From CATZDY01 sp045599035 (GTDB lineage Bacteria; Bacillota; Desulfotomaculia; Desulfotomaculales; Desulfocucumaceae), in assembly GCA_045599035.1 (NCBI GenBank), contig JAZRVI010000027.1, forward strand, positions 1 to 64,000: a stretch of DNA of 64,000 nucleotides, given 5' to 3'. This document shows positions 47,287-56,134 of this stretch, in pieces. Numbering within the stretch: the stretch's first letter is position 1; each line of letters starts with the position of its first letter. The notes under the pieces were generated by a model that was not told the DNA's origin, did no database searches, and saw only the letters and a program-made list of their open reading frames with translations. A program made the position numbers and the translations under genes.

Positions 47287-48443
47287 TGCAAATTATCTGT
47301 CTTTCTTCTGTAGATTGGGAGCCTTTATGGACTCGCAAACAACAAATTATGTCCCGCCTGATCCCGGAAGATCAGGTTTTATACATAGAAGCTCCGATTA
47401 CTGTTTTATCGGCCTTTAAAGATCCCCGTTTGCGTTTTAAGTGGACTTTGTGGCTCAAGGGGCTTCGCCAGCAGGCGGAAAAGCTACAGCTTTATTCGCC
47501 TCCTCCGATTTTGCCTTTTGGCAATATGTATCCCTGGATTAATTCCTTAAATCAACGCTGGCTGGCCTTTTGGGTGAAAAAAATGGTTAAAAAAGCCGGG
47601 TTTAAGCCTGGGGAAGCTGTGGTCTGGACTTATTTGCCCACCAGCTTGAAATTGGCTCAAAAGCTCAAGCCCCATAAATTAATTTATGATTGTGTGGATG
47701 AACATTCTGAATATCAGGGCTTGATTAATAAGGAAGCTATGTTGAGCATGGAACGGGAGCTTTTGCAGAATTGTGATTTGGTTTTTGTTACGGCTCCCGG
47801 CTTGTGGGAAAGCAAATCGCCTTTTGCTTCCAATATTCATTTGCTGCCCAATGCGGCTGATTTGGAGCTTTTTGGCCAAACCTTAAAGCCGGAAACCGTC
47901 TTGGCTCCAGAGCTGGCCGCTTTGCCTCAGCCGATTTTGGGCTTTGTGGGAGTTATTCATAACTGGATCGATCTGGATGTTTTGACTTATCTTGCTCAGA
48001 AAAAGCCGGAATGGTCTTTGGTGCTGGTGGGGCCGGTGGGAGCCGGAGTGGATGTCAGCCGTTTGGCCGAGCTGCCCAATGTTCATTTTGTGGGTTCGCA
48101 GCCCAAAGAAAAATTGCCTTCCTATCTTAAAGGCTTTGCCGTCTGTCTGAATCCTTTTCGTCAGAATGAACTGACCCGGCAGGTTAGCCCTTTGAAATTT
48201 TATGAATATTTGGCTTCGGGCCGCCCCATTGTCAGCAGTCAAATGCCGGGGGTGCAGGAGTTTGCCGAAATTATTGAAATTGCCGAAAACCAGGCCGATT
48301 TTTTGTCGGCTGTTGAACGAGCCTTGGCTGCAGAAAGCCCAGCCGCTCAGCAAAAGCGTCTGGAGGCCGCCGCTCAAAATTCCTGGGAAAGCCGGGTGGA
48401 ATTTATGCGATCCCGGGTGCAGGAAATCCTAAAATCGTCTTAA
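47286..48443 (+). CDS. Glycosyltransferase (TuaH-like GT-B)
   Basis: A 385-residue GT-B protein: MQIICLSSVDWEPLWTRKQQIM at the start (typical of TuaH-like enzymes that pair with teichuronic or surface glycan clusters), LIYDCVDEHSEYQGL in the middle and PLKFYEYLASGRPIVSSQMPGVQEF near the C-terminus, the retaining-GT motif. Donor unknown. It closes the glycan set; the MetE-like gene follows after 15 bases with its own ribosome binding site. Confidence 0.85.
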   Translation: MQIICLSSVDWEPLWTRKQQIMSRLIPEDQVLYIEAPITVLSAFKDPRLRFKWTLWLKGLRQQAEKLQLYSPPPILPFGNMYPWINSLNQRWLAFWVKKMVKKAGFKPGEAVVWTYLPTSLKLAQKLKPHKLIYDCVDEHSEYQGLINKEAMLSMERELLQNCDLVFVTAPGLWESKSPFASNIHLLPNAADLELFGQTLKPETVLAPELAALPQPILGFVGVIHNWIDLDVLTYLAQKKPEWSLVLVGPVGAGVDVSRLAELPNVHFVGSQPKEKLPSYLKGFAVCLNPFRQNELTRQVSPLKFYEYLASGRPIVSSQMPGVQEFAEIIEIAENQADFLSAVERALAAESPAAQQKRLEAAAQNSWESRVEFMRSRVQEILKSS

Positions 48444-48458
48444 TAAGGAGATGAAACT

Positions 48459-49517
48459 ATGTTGCAAGGTTTGGTAACCGGGATTGGCAGTTTGCCGGGT
48501 AAAGATACCAGGGATGCTCTGGAGCTGATTTTTAAATATATGCCATCGGTTCCGCATTGGCCGCAGTTGCCCCAAAAAAGTCAAAATGAAGGCTTTGTGC
48601 AGCAATTTTTAAACCCATTGGTGCAAAGCGGTCTTTTGAAAATGGAAGGAGCCAATCCGGTTTTTACCACCTCTGATCCCCATTGGACAAGCAATTTGGC
48701 TGCTTTTCAAGCTTTGGTTCAAAAAGCCGAAGCCGGAGATCGGGAGGCTCTGGAACAATTTGCCTTGCCCGTTGAATTTGGGGAAGGCTTTTATGCTTTT
48801 AAGGAATATTGTCAAAAGCAGGATTTAAGCCAGGTTCAATACTTGAAAGGGCATTTGTCCGGTTCGTTGACCATCAGCTTTTTTGTCAAGGATCAGACGG
48901 GCAATTTGGCTTGTCAAAGCCCTGTTTTGCGGGAATTGCTGGTCAAAGCTTTGGGCCTGAATGGCCGCTGGCAAGCGGAAGTTTTGGGCGAATTGGGCAA
49001 AAAGGTTTTGATTTTTGCGGATGAACCGGCTTTGGGAATGTTGGCATCCAGTTCTTTGGAGGTAAAGCGGACTGATCTGGTGGCTGATTTAAATGAGATT
49101 TGCCGCTTGATTCAGGGAGCCGGAGCCGTATTGGGTATTCATTCCTGTGATGCTATGGACTGGACTATTTTAATGGAAGCTCAAATTGAAGTGCTGAATC
49201 TGGATGCCTATCGCTTTGGGCTGACTCTTTTTCCCTGTTTGGAAAAGCTCAAGCAGTTTTTGGAGCGGGGCGGCTGGGTGGCCTGGGGGATTGTTCCCAC
49301 CAGCGAAGAAGCCTGGGCGGAAACTGCCGATTCCCTGTGGTATAAGCTGAATATTTTGTGGGACGAGCTGGCCGAAAAGGGCTTAGATAAAAATTGGCTT
49401 CGGGAACGCTCTTTAATTACCCCGGCCTGCGGGGTGGGCTTGCTAAAGCCGGAGCTGGCCGAACATATTTACCAGATAGCTGGCCAAATTGCACAAAAGC
49501 TTGGTCAGGCATTTTAA
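48459..49517 (+). CDS. UROD/MetE-like methyltransferase-family protein
   Basis: A 352-residue protein with the fold of the C-terminal half of cobalamin-independent methionine synthase: GIGSLPGKDTRDALELI at the start, LKGHLSGSLTISFF, a zinc-type HSCD (about residue 228) and ITPACGVGLL near the end. It is too short for MetE itself (about 750). Such stand-alone proteins may take methyl groups from methyl-cobalamin or other corrinoid donors; the actual substrate is unknown. Grouped with lysA, 15 bases apart from it. Confidence 0.75.
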   Translation: MLQGLVTGIGSLPGKDTRDALELIFKYMPSVPHWPQLPQKSQNEGFVQQFLNPLVQSGLLKMEGANPVFTTSDPHWTSNLAAFQALVQKAEAGDREALEQFALPVEFGEGFYAFKEYCQKQDLSQVQYLKGHLSGSLTISFFVKDQTGNLACQSPVLRELLVKALGLNGRWQAEVLGELGKKVLIFADEPALGMLASSSLEVKRTDLVADLNEICRLIQGAGAVLGIHSCDAMDWTILMEAQIEVLNLDAYRFGLTLFPCLEKLKQFLERGGWVAWGIVPTSEEAWAETADSLWYKLNILWDELAEKGLDKNWLRERSLITPACGVGLLKPELAEHIYQIAGQIAQKLGQAF

Positions 49518-49532
49518 GGAGTGCAGGAAATC

Positions 49533-50780
49533 ATGGAAAAAAAATTGCCTTTTTCTCAGGCAGAATTAGAAACAATTGTGGCTCAATATCCAACCCCTTT
49601 GCATATTTATGACGAACAGGCCATTAGAGCCAATGCCCGGCGTTTGCTGGCTGCCTTCAGCTGGGCGAAGGATTTTCAGGAGTATTTTGCGGTTAAGGCT
49701 GCTCCCAACCCCTTCCTTTTAAAACTGTTGAAAGAAGAAGGCTTTGGAGCCGATTGCAGCTCTTTGGCCGAATTGGTTTTGGCGGAAAAAAGTGGGATTA
49801 AAGGCGAAAAAATTATGATGACTTCCAATGATACCCCGGCGGAAGAATTTGTTAAGGCCAGAGAATTGGGAGCCATTATTAATCTGGATGATCTCAGTCA
49901 TTTGGCACATTTGGAAAAAGAAGCCGGTTTGCCCGAAATTTTGTGCTTTCGCTATAACCCTGGGCCTCTGCGGGGAGGGAATGCCATTATCGGAACTCCG
50001 GAAGAAGCCAAATATGGTCTGACCCGGCCTCAGCTTTTTGAAGCCTATCGCCAGGCTCAGGCCAAAGGTGTCAAGCGTTTTGGCCTGCATACCATGATTA
50101 TTTCCAATGAGTTGGATTTAAACTATTTTGGGGAAACTGCTCGGATGATGTTTGAATTGGCCGTGGAAATTTATCAGGAATTGGGCATTAAGGTGGAATT
50201 GATTAATCTGGGCGGAGGTATTGGGATTCCCTATCGGCCAGAGGAACAGGAAGTTAATTTGGAAGCTTTGGGGCAAAAGGTCAGGGAATGGTATGAACAA
50301 ATTATTGTTCCGGCTGGTTTGGATCCCCTCAAGCTGGCTTTGGAAAGTGGCCGAATGATTACCGGGCCTTATGGCTATTTGGTAGCTAGGGTTTTGCATA
50401 AAAAAGATACTTATAAAAAATATATTGGGCTGGATGCCTGCATGGCCAATTTGATGCGGCCGGCTTTATATGGGGCTTATCATCATATTACCGTGGTGGG
50501 CAAGGAAAATGAGCCTTTGAGCCAGATTTATGATGTAACTGGTTCTTTATGTGAAAATAATGATAAATTTGCCATTAATCGTCGCCTGCCTCAGATTGAA
50601 GAAGGAGATTTGCTGGTGATCCATGATGCCGGAGCACATGGCCACGCTATGGGCTTTAACTATAATGGCAAATTGCGTTCAGCGGAGCTGTTGCTGAAAT
50701 CGGATCATTCGGTGGAATTAATTCGCCGGGCGGAAACTTTGGATGATTATTTTGCTACTTTAGATTTTGGCAAGCTGTAA
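49533..50780 (+). CDS. lysA: Diaminopimelate decarboxylase
   Basis: A 415-residue fold-type III PLP enzyme making lysine from meso-DAP. The PLP lysine is in YFAVKAAPNP (about residue 53), the PLP-phosphate motif in NLGGGIGIPY, the substrate loop in ALESGRMITGPYG, and the C-terminal GSLCENNDKF with the catalytic cysteine and HDAGAHGHAMGFNYNGK. ATG 49533 is preferred over in-frame GTG 49521, which lies within the Shine-Dalgarno region. An ornithine-type decarboxylase is less likely given the DAP-type motifs. Confidence 0.85.
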   Translation: MEKKLPFSQAELETIVAQYPTPLHIYDEQAIRANARRLLAAFSWAKDFQEYFAVKAAPNPFLLKLLKEEGFGADCSSLAELVLAEKSGIKGEKIMMTSNDTPAEEFVKARELGAIINLDDLSHLAHLEKEAGLPEILCFRYNPGPLRGGNAIIGTPEEAKYGLTRPQLFEAYRQAQAKGVKRFGLHTMIISNELDLNYFGETARMMFELAVEIYQELGIKVELINLGGGIGIPYRPEEQEVNLEALGQKVREWYEQIIVPAGLDPLKLALESGRMITGPYGYLVARVLHKKDTYKKYIGLDACMANLMRPALYGAYHHITVVGKENEPLSQIYDVTGSLCENNDKFAINRRLPQIEEGDLLVIHDAGAHGHAMGFNYNGKLRSAELLLKSDHSVELIRRAETLDDYFATLDFGKL

Positions 50781-50795
50781 TTGTAAGGATTTATT

Positions 50796-50833
50796 CGGAA
50801 TCCCCGCTGCTTTGGCAGCGGAGGAGCGTCAAT
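50796..50833 (-). repeat. Structured repeat family, truncated copy C
   Basis: On the minus strand TTGACGCTCC is followed by a 7-bp hairpin CCGCTGC/GCAGCGG (50804-50810 with 50815-50821) and GGGGATTCC, the same start as copy A. Only this hairpin end is present. It lies between lysA and the dcw promoter and has no U-run, so it is not a clear terminator. Confidence 0.5.
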
Positions 50834-50887
50834 AACCCAGTTGTCAGGAAGAAAATGGTGTTTGAAGATTGGATGGAAAAATCTGTC

Positions 50888-50916
50888 TTGATTTCCGGGT
50901 ATTAATGAGTTAGAAT
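50888..50916 (+). promoter_or_regulatory. SigA-type promoter of the dcw cluster
   Basis: TTGATT (50888-50893), 17-base spacer, TAGAAT (50911-50916), 33 bases before the rsmH start. No mraZ gene precedes rsmH, so the usual MraZ control of this promoter is absent locally. Confidence 0.7.
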
Positions 50917-50949
50917 AAAATTTAATACTTTTTCATTCGAGGCTGAATC

Positions 50950-51894
50950 ATGACAGTAACTGCTTTTCAACACCAGCCGGTTTTATTGGCCGAAGTGCTG
51001 GAATATTTAAACCCGGTCAGCGGCGGAATTTATCTGGATGGCACTTTGGGCGGCGGAGGCCATGCTTTGGAGGTCTTGCGGCTCAGTTCTCCGGAAGGGC
51101 GTTTGCTGGGTATAGATCGGGATATTGAAGCTTTGGCAGCGGCTCGGCAAAAATTGGCTGATTTTGGGGAACGCCTGCTTTTATTTCAGGATAATTTTGT
51201 TAATTTGGAACGAGTTTTGGAGCAGTCTGGAATCGAACGGGTGGATGGAATTTTATTGGATTTAGGGGTTAGTTCCTATCAACTGGACAACCCGGAACGA
51301 GGTTTTTCCTATATGCAGGATGCCCCTTTGGATATGCGAATGGATCAAAGCTCGGCATATACGGCCTATCAGGTGGTTAATGAGCTTTCAGCGGCAGAAC
51401 TGACCCGGATTATTCGGGATTATGGTGAAGAAAGGTTTGCGGCCAAAATTGCGGCTGCCCTCAAAAAAAGCCGGGAACCCATTCGGACTACCGGACAATT
51501 AGCCGAAATTATCAAGGCAGCGATTCCGGCTCGCAATCGGCGGGAAGGACCTCATCCGGCCAAGCGTACCTTTCAGGCTATTCGGATTGAAGTCAACCGA
51601 GAGCTGGAAATTATTCCTCAGGCTATTTTGGCCGGGGTCAGGCGGCTTAAACCTCAGGGAAGACTGGCTGTTATTTCCTTTCATTCTCTGGAAGATCGTC
51701 TGGTCAAAAAAACCTTTGCCGAATTAGCCCATCCCTGCACCTGCCCCCGGGATTTCCCTGTTTGTGCTTGCGGCAAAAAGCCTCAGGTAAAAAATCTGAC
51801 CGGCAAGGGCATTACTGCCCAGGAAACGGAATTATCGCAAAATCCTCGTGCCCGCAGTGCCAGATTGCGGGTGGTGGAAAAAATCGGGTTCTGA
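50950..51894 (+). CDS. rsmH: 16S rRNA (cytosine1402-N4)-methyltransferase
   Basis: A 314-residue SAM-dependent methyltransferase (MraW). HQPVLLAEVLEYLNP at the start, SAM motif YLDGTLGGGGHALEVL, LLDLGVSSYQLDNPERGFSY and SFHSLEDRLVKKTFAEL are all present. First gene of the division and cell-wall cluster. ATG 50950 has GAGG upstream at six bases. Confidence 0.95.
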   Translation: MTVTAFQHQPVLLAEVLEYLNPVSGGIYLDGTLGGGGHALEVLRLSSPEGRLLGIDRDIEALAAARQKLADFGERLLLFQDNFVNLERVLEQSGIERVDGILLDLGVSSYQLDNPERGFSYMQDAPLDMRMDQSSAYTAYQVVNELSAAELTRIIRDYGEERFAAKIAAALKKSREPIRTTGQLAEIIKAAIPARNRREGPHPAKRTFQAIRIEVNRELEIIPQAILAGVRRLKPQGRLAVISFHSLEDRLVKKTFAELAHPCTCPRDFPVCACGKKPQVKNLTGKGITAQETELSQNPRARSARLRVVEKIGF

Positions 51895-51919
51895 ATCTGA
51901 GAGAAGGAGAATAAATTTG

Positions 51920-52291
51920 ATGGTAGCTCCAGAATATATGGATGATTACAGCCTGCCTCAGGAAGAACTGGTGGTACGCAGAAAAGTAATTCGGCGGGTT
52001 TCTCAGGAACACAAGGCTCGAAAAGCTCTGATTCGTTTAATCCTGATTTTTGCTCTTTTAGCCGGATTGATGACCTATTATACGGTGCAAGTAATTACCA
52101 TTGGTTATCAAATTACCCAGATGGAAAATGATTTGGATAATATGCAGCAAAGTCTCAAGGAAATGCAGGAAGAAGTGGCTAATCTCAATTCCCTGGAAAA
52201 TATCGAATATATTGCCATGGAAAAGCTGGGAATGTTTTATCCAGAAAATAAAGATATTGTCAAAATCAAGGTTCATGCTGGCAACAATTAA
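51920..52291 (+). CDS. ftsL: FtsL-like septum formation initiator protein
   Basis: A 123-residue bitopic protein: a charged cytoplasmic N-terminus, one helix (about 45-65, LIRLILIFALLAGLMTYYTV) and an extracytoplasmic coiled coil (QITQMENDLDNMQQSLKEMQEE) ending in the short EYIAMEKLGMFYPEN motif typical of FtsL/DivIC. Its position between rsmH and the class B PBP fits FtsL. AAGGAG at 51904 supports ATG 51920; a TTG at 51917 is possible. An extended frame overlapping rsmH is not supported. Confidence 0.88.
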   Translation: MVAPEYMDDYSLPQEELVVRRKVIRRVSQEHKARKALIRLILIFALLAGLMTYYTVQVITIGYQITQMENDLDNMQQSLKEMQEEVANLNSLENIEYIAMEKLGMFYPENKDIVKIKVHAGNN

Positions 52292-52332
52292 CTAAATAAG
52301 TCTTTAAGGCGGGCTGTTTGAAGGAGGAAATT

Positions 52333-54489
52333 ATGCGTTTATTGGGCATATTCGTCCGCAAAAGGCTCGTTTTTATTTTACTTGGCTTTGCTCTGCTTTT
52401 CGGCTTGCTGGCTTTGCGAATTGTCTGGCTTCAAACAGTTAAAGGACAGTTTTATCAGCAGATGGGAGAAGAAATCCGAATGCGGGAGATTCCTCTGGAA
52501 GCTGGGCGGGGAACTATCTATGACTGTCGGGGCAATCCTTTGGCAATCAGTGTAAATGTGGATTCCATTTATGCCCTGCCCCGCAAAATTGCCGATCCGG
52601 AACAAACTGCCCGGATTTTGGCTCCCCTTTTGGAAATGGAAGATGAACATCTGCTGGAGATTTTAACCCGCAATTCCGGCTATGAATGGGTTAAAAGAAA
52701 GGTGAAGCCGGAAACTGCTCAGGCAGTTTTGGCCTTAAAGCTGGAGGGGATTTATCTGACCCAGGAAAGCCAAAGGTATTATCCCCAGGCTTTTTTGGCG
52801 GCTCATTTGCTGGGCTTTACCGGAGTGGACAGTCAGGGATTGGCTGGGCTGGAAAAAATTTATGATGCAGAGCTAAAAGGCACTAATGGCAGCATTGGGG
52901 TGGAAAAGGATGCTGCCGGCCGAGAGCTGCCCGATGGAGCCGAAGAATTTAGGGAGCCGAAGCCGGGCAATGACCTGATTTTAACTTTGGATCAAAATAT
53001 CCAGTATTTTGCTGAACGGGAATTAGATAAAGCTGTATCTCGATATAATCCGGCTTTGGCGGTAATTATGGTTATGGAAGTAAAGACCGGGAATATTCTG
53101 GCTATGGCCAGCCGTCCCACCTATGATTGTAATAATTGGAAAGAGGCGGATTCAAAGGTTTGGAACCGCAATCCGGCGGTCTGGTATAATTATGAACCGG
53201 GTTCCACCTTTAAAATTATTACTTTGGCTGCTGCCTTAAATGAAAAGACGGTAGGAATTGAAGATAGTTTTTTTGATCCGGGTTATATTGCCGTAGCGGA
53301 TCGTCAAATTCATTGCTGGAAGCATGGTGGGCATGGCAGCCAGACCTTTGCCGAAGCAGTTATGAACTCCTGCAACCCGGTTTTTGCTCAGGTGGGCTTA
53401 AGCTTGGGAGTGGAAAAATATTATCAATATTTGCAGGCATTTGGTATGGGACAAAAAACCGACAGCGGTTTGCCTGGAGAAGCCAGTGGAATTATGATTC
53501 CTCAAGCCAAGGCCACCGAATTAAATTTGGCGGTTATGGCTATGGGGCAGTCCATTGCCGTAACCCCTATTCAGCTTTTGCGGGCGGTGGCGGCAGTGGC
53601 TAATGGGGGAATTATGATGCAGCCTCGTTTGCTGGAAAAGGTGGTCAGCCCGGATGGGGAAGTGCTGCAAAGCTTTGAACCCCAGGAGGTAGGCAGGGTC
53701 ATCAGCCCGGAAACCTCCCGACAGGCGGCGGCTTTGCTGGAAAAGGTGGTAGCCGAAGGAACCGGCCGCAATGCCTTTGTGGAAGGCTATCGAACCGCCG
53801 GTAAAACCGGAACCGCTCAGGTGGTAGGGGAGAGCGGAGGTTATGTCAGCGGAAAATATGTGGCTTCCTTTGCGGGTTTTGCTCCGGCTGATGCACCCCG
53901 TTTTGCGGCTTTAATTATGATTGCCGAACCTCAGGGCGGTATTTATTACGGCGGACAGGTAGCGGCTCCCATCTTTCAGGCTCTGGCTCGGGATATTCTG
54001 CATTATCTGGAAATTCCAGCAGATTCGGCTTTGGTTAAGCCGCCTGATCCGGAGCTGTGGTATGAGGAGGTTAAAACCGAAGTAGAGGTTCCGGAGGTAT
54101 TATATACCTCCTTGAATGAAGCGATCAAGGCTTTGGCGGATTTGGGGCTGGGTTATAAAACCGAAGGCCGGGGAGAAATGGTGTATCAGCAGATTCCGGC
54201 GGCTGGAACCAGGGTTTATAGCGGCAGTGAGGTTTTGCTGCAATTGGAGCCGGAGGAACAAAGCTCTCAAATTACTGTACCCAAGTTAATCGGCTTGACG
54301 GCGGACGAAGCCAAAAGTCTGCTGGTTAAGCTTAACCTGGGGGTGGAGCTGTCCGGACAGGGACTGGTGGTGGAACAAAAGCCGGAAGCCGGAGCTTTGG
54401 TGGATTCCGGCCAGATTATTCAGGTAGAATTGGCCAATTCCAAGCTGGAAGCTGCTCCAATTATTACTCCGGAATTAATTTATGATTGA
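52333..54489 (+). CDS. spoVD: Class B penicillin-binding protein with two PASTA domains (SpoVD/FtsI)
   Basis: A 718-residue transpeptidase: membrane helix (about 12-32), PBP dimer domain (about 50-215), transpeptidase with SxxK in EPGSTFKI, SxN in NSCNP and KTG in AGKTGTAQ, then two C-terminal PASTA domains (about 585-640 and 648-705). B. subtilis SpoVD has one PASTA and Pbp2B two, so the number does not decide between spore-cortex and septal roles. It is the only class B PBP in the cluster and may serve both. AAGGAGG precedes ATG 52333. Confidence 0.93.
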   Translation: MRLLGIFVRKRLVFILLGFALLFGLLALRIVWLQTVKGQFYQQMGEEIRMREIPLEAGRGTIYDCRGNPLAISVNVDSIYALPRKIADPEQTARILAPLLEMEDEHLLEILTRNSGYEWVKRKVKPETAQAVLALKLEGIYLTQESQRYYPQAFLAAHLLGFTGVDSQGLAGLEKIYDAELKGTNGSIGVEKDAAGRELPDGAEEFREPKPGNDLILTLDQNIQYFAERELDKAVSRYNPALAVIMVMEVKTGNILAMASRPTYDCNNWKEADSKVWNRNPAVWYNYEPGSTFKIITLAAALNEKTVGIEDSFFDPGYIAVADRQIHCWKHGGHGSQTFAEAVMNSCNPVFAQVGLSLGVEKYYQYLQAFGMGQKTDSGLPGEASGIMIPQAKATELNLAVMAMGQSIAVTPIQLLRAVAAVANGGIMMQPRLLEKVVSPDGEVLQSFEPQEVGRVISPETSRQAAALLEKVVAEGTGRNAFVEGYRTAGKTGTAQVVGESGGYVSGKYVASFAGFAPADAPRFAALIMIAEPQGGIYYGGQVAAPIFQALARDILHYLEIPADSALVKPPDPELWYEEVKTEVEVPEVLYTSLNEAIKALADLGLGYKTEGRGEMVYQQIPAAGTRVYSGSEVLLQLEPEEQSSQITVPKLIGLTADEAKSLLVKLNLGVELSGQGLVVEQKPEAGALVDSGQIIQVELANSKLEAAPIITPELIYD

Positions 54490-54555
54490 ACATGGGTATG
54501 TTTTTTTGTGAGGGATCAATAAGCTAAATTTTTTAGATTTCACCTCAGGTTTATA

Positions 54556-54584
54556 TTGAATCCGAACGGAAAATAATCCATAAT
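54556..54584 (+). promoter_or_regulatory. Internal SigA-type promoter before murE
   Basis: TTGAAT (54556-54561), 17-base spacer, CATAAT (54579-54584), in the 112-base gap between the PBP gene and murE. Confidence 0.6.
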
Positions 54585-54601
54585 AGGCTTAGAGGAAAGG
54601 A

Positions 54602-56083
54602 ATGATTGTCTTGCAGCTTGAAAAATTACTGGCTAATTTAAGCGAATTTAAGCTTTCCGGAGCGAAGAATCCGGAAATTACAATAGTAACTGTCGATTCC
54701 CGCCAGGTTCGGGAGGGCGGCTTGTTTGTGGCTGTACCCGGTTTCCAGACTGATGGCCACAAATTTATTGACAAGGCTTTGGCTCAGGGAGCCAAGGCCA
54801 TAGTTTTGGAACAGGATCGGGACTTGCCGGAGGATGTAGCCAAAATTCAGGTGACTTCTTCCCGGCAGGCTCTGGCCGATCTGGGAGCGGCTTTTTATAA
54901 TTATCCGGCTGGCCAACTGCGTCTGATTGGAGTAACCGGCACCAATGGAAAAACTACCACTACCACCCTGATTGCCAATATTTTGCGGCTAAATTCCAAG
55001 GTGGGTCTGATTGGAACTACTGCCAATTACATAGGAGATCGTAAACTTCCAGTTACCCATACCACACCGGAATCCATTGAACTTCAAGAGCTGCTGGCCG
55101 AAATGGTGCAGGCTAAACTTGAATTTGCCATTATGGAGGTTAGCTCTCATGCTTTGGAATTGGAGCGGGTTAGGGGGCTAAATTTCGAGGTGGCCGTTTT
55201 CACCAATTTAACTCAGGATCATTTGGACTTTCACCATAGCATGGAGGCTTATGCTCAAGCCAAAGCTAAGCTTTTTGCGGGCTTGCAGGCTCCGGCTCAG
55301 GGGGTAGTTAATGGAGATGACCCTTGGGTCGAAAAATTTTTGCAGATTTGCTCAGTTCCGGTTATGGTCTATGGTCTTTCGGATAAAGCTCAGGTGCGGG
55401 CTTTGGCCATTCAGGTGCAGGCCAAAGGGGTCAGCTTCATTTTGCAGGAAGGTGATAAGCAGTATCCGGTTAATTTGCAGCTTACCGGCCTTTTTAATGT
55501 TTACAATGCTTTGGCAGCCTATTGTGTGGGGCGTTGCTTGAAGCTTGAACCAGAAGCTGTTATTGCTGCTTTGGAAGGAGTGGTCGGAATTGACGGCCGC
55601 TTTCAAGCGGTGGAACGGGGTCAAGATTTTGCGGTAATTGTGGATTATGCCCACACTCCGGATGGCCTGGAAAATATTTTAAAAACTGCTCGTCAAATTT
55701 TGGAAGCCCATCCGGGCGGACGGCTGATTACGGTTTTTGGCTGCGGCGGAGATCGGGATCGGGGCAAACGGCCTAAAATGGGTGCCATTGCCTGCCGTTT
55801 AAGTGATTTTGTTTGGATTACCTCGGATAATCCTCGCACTGAAGATCCGGAACAAATTATTCAGGATATTGTAGCCGGAGTGCCGGAGGGTTCAGCCACA
55901 GCGGTGGAAATTGACCGGAAAAAGGCCATTGAAAAGGCTTTGGCTATGGCCAAAAGCGGAGATATTGTGATGTTGGCCGGAAAAGGGCATGAGGATTATC
56001 AAATTTTGGGAACCCAGAAGCATCATTTTGATGATCGGGAAATTGCTGCTGCCTGGCTGGAAAAATATCAGGAGCTGAAATAA
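54602..56083 (+). CDS. murE: UDP-MurNAc-L-Ala-D-Glu:meso-DAP ligase
   Basis: A 493-residue Mur ligase. P-loop GVTGTNGKTTTTTLI (about 113-127), HTTPESIEL, SSHALELERV and the substrate-selecting DNPRTEDP motif (about 410), which indicates meso-diaminopimelate rather than lysine. GKGHEDYQ closes the active site. The product feeds MurF, which follows 51 bases downstream. GAGG lies six bases before the ATG. Confidence 0.95.
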   Translation: MIVLQLEKLLANLSEFKLSGAKNPEITIVTVDSRQVREGGLFVAVPGFQTDGHKFIDKALAQGAKAIVLEQDRDLPEDVAKIQVTSSRQALADLGAAFYNYPAGQLRLIGVTGTNGKTTTTTLIANILRLNSKVGLIGTTANYIGDRKLPVTHTTPESIELQELLAEMVQAKLEFAIMEVSSHALELERVRGLNFEVAVFTNLTQDHLDFHHSMEAYAQAKAKLFAGLQAPAQGVVNGDDPWVEKFLQICSVPVMVYGLSDKAQVRALAIQVQAKGVSFILQEGDKQYPVNLQLTGLFNVYNALAAYCVGRCLKLEPEAVIAALEGVVGIDGRFQAVERGQDFAVIVDYAHTPDGLENILKTARQILEAHPGGRLITVFGCGGDRDRGKRPKMGAIACRLSDFVWITSDNPRTEDPEQIIQDIVAGVPEGSATAVEIDRKKAIEKALAMAKSGDIVMLAGKGHEDYQILGTQKHHFDDREIAAAWLEKYQELK

Positions 56084-56134
56084 GGGTTTGGGCTGATTGG
56101 ATTATTAGGGTTAATAAAAAAGCAGGGGGAAAAT

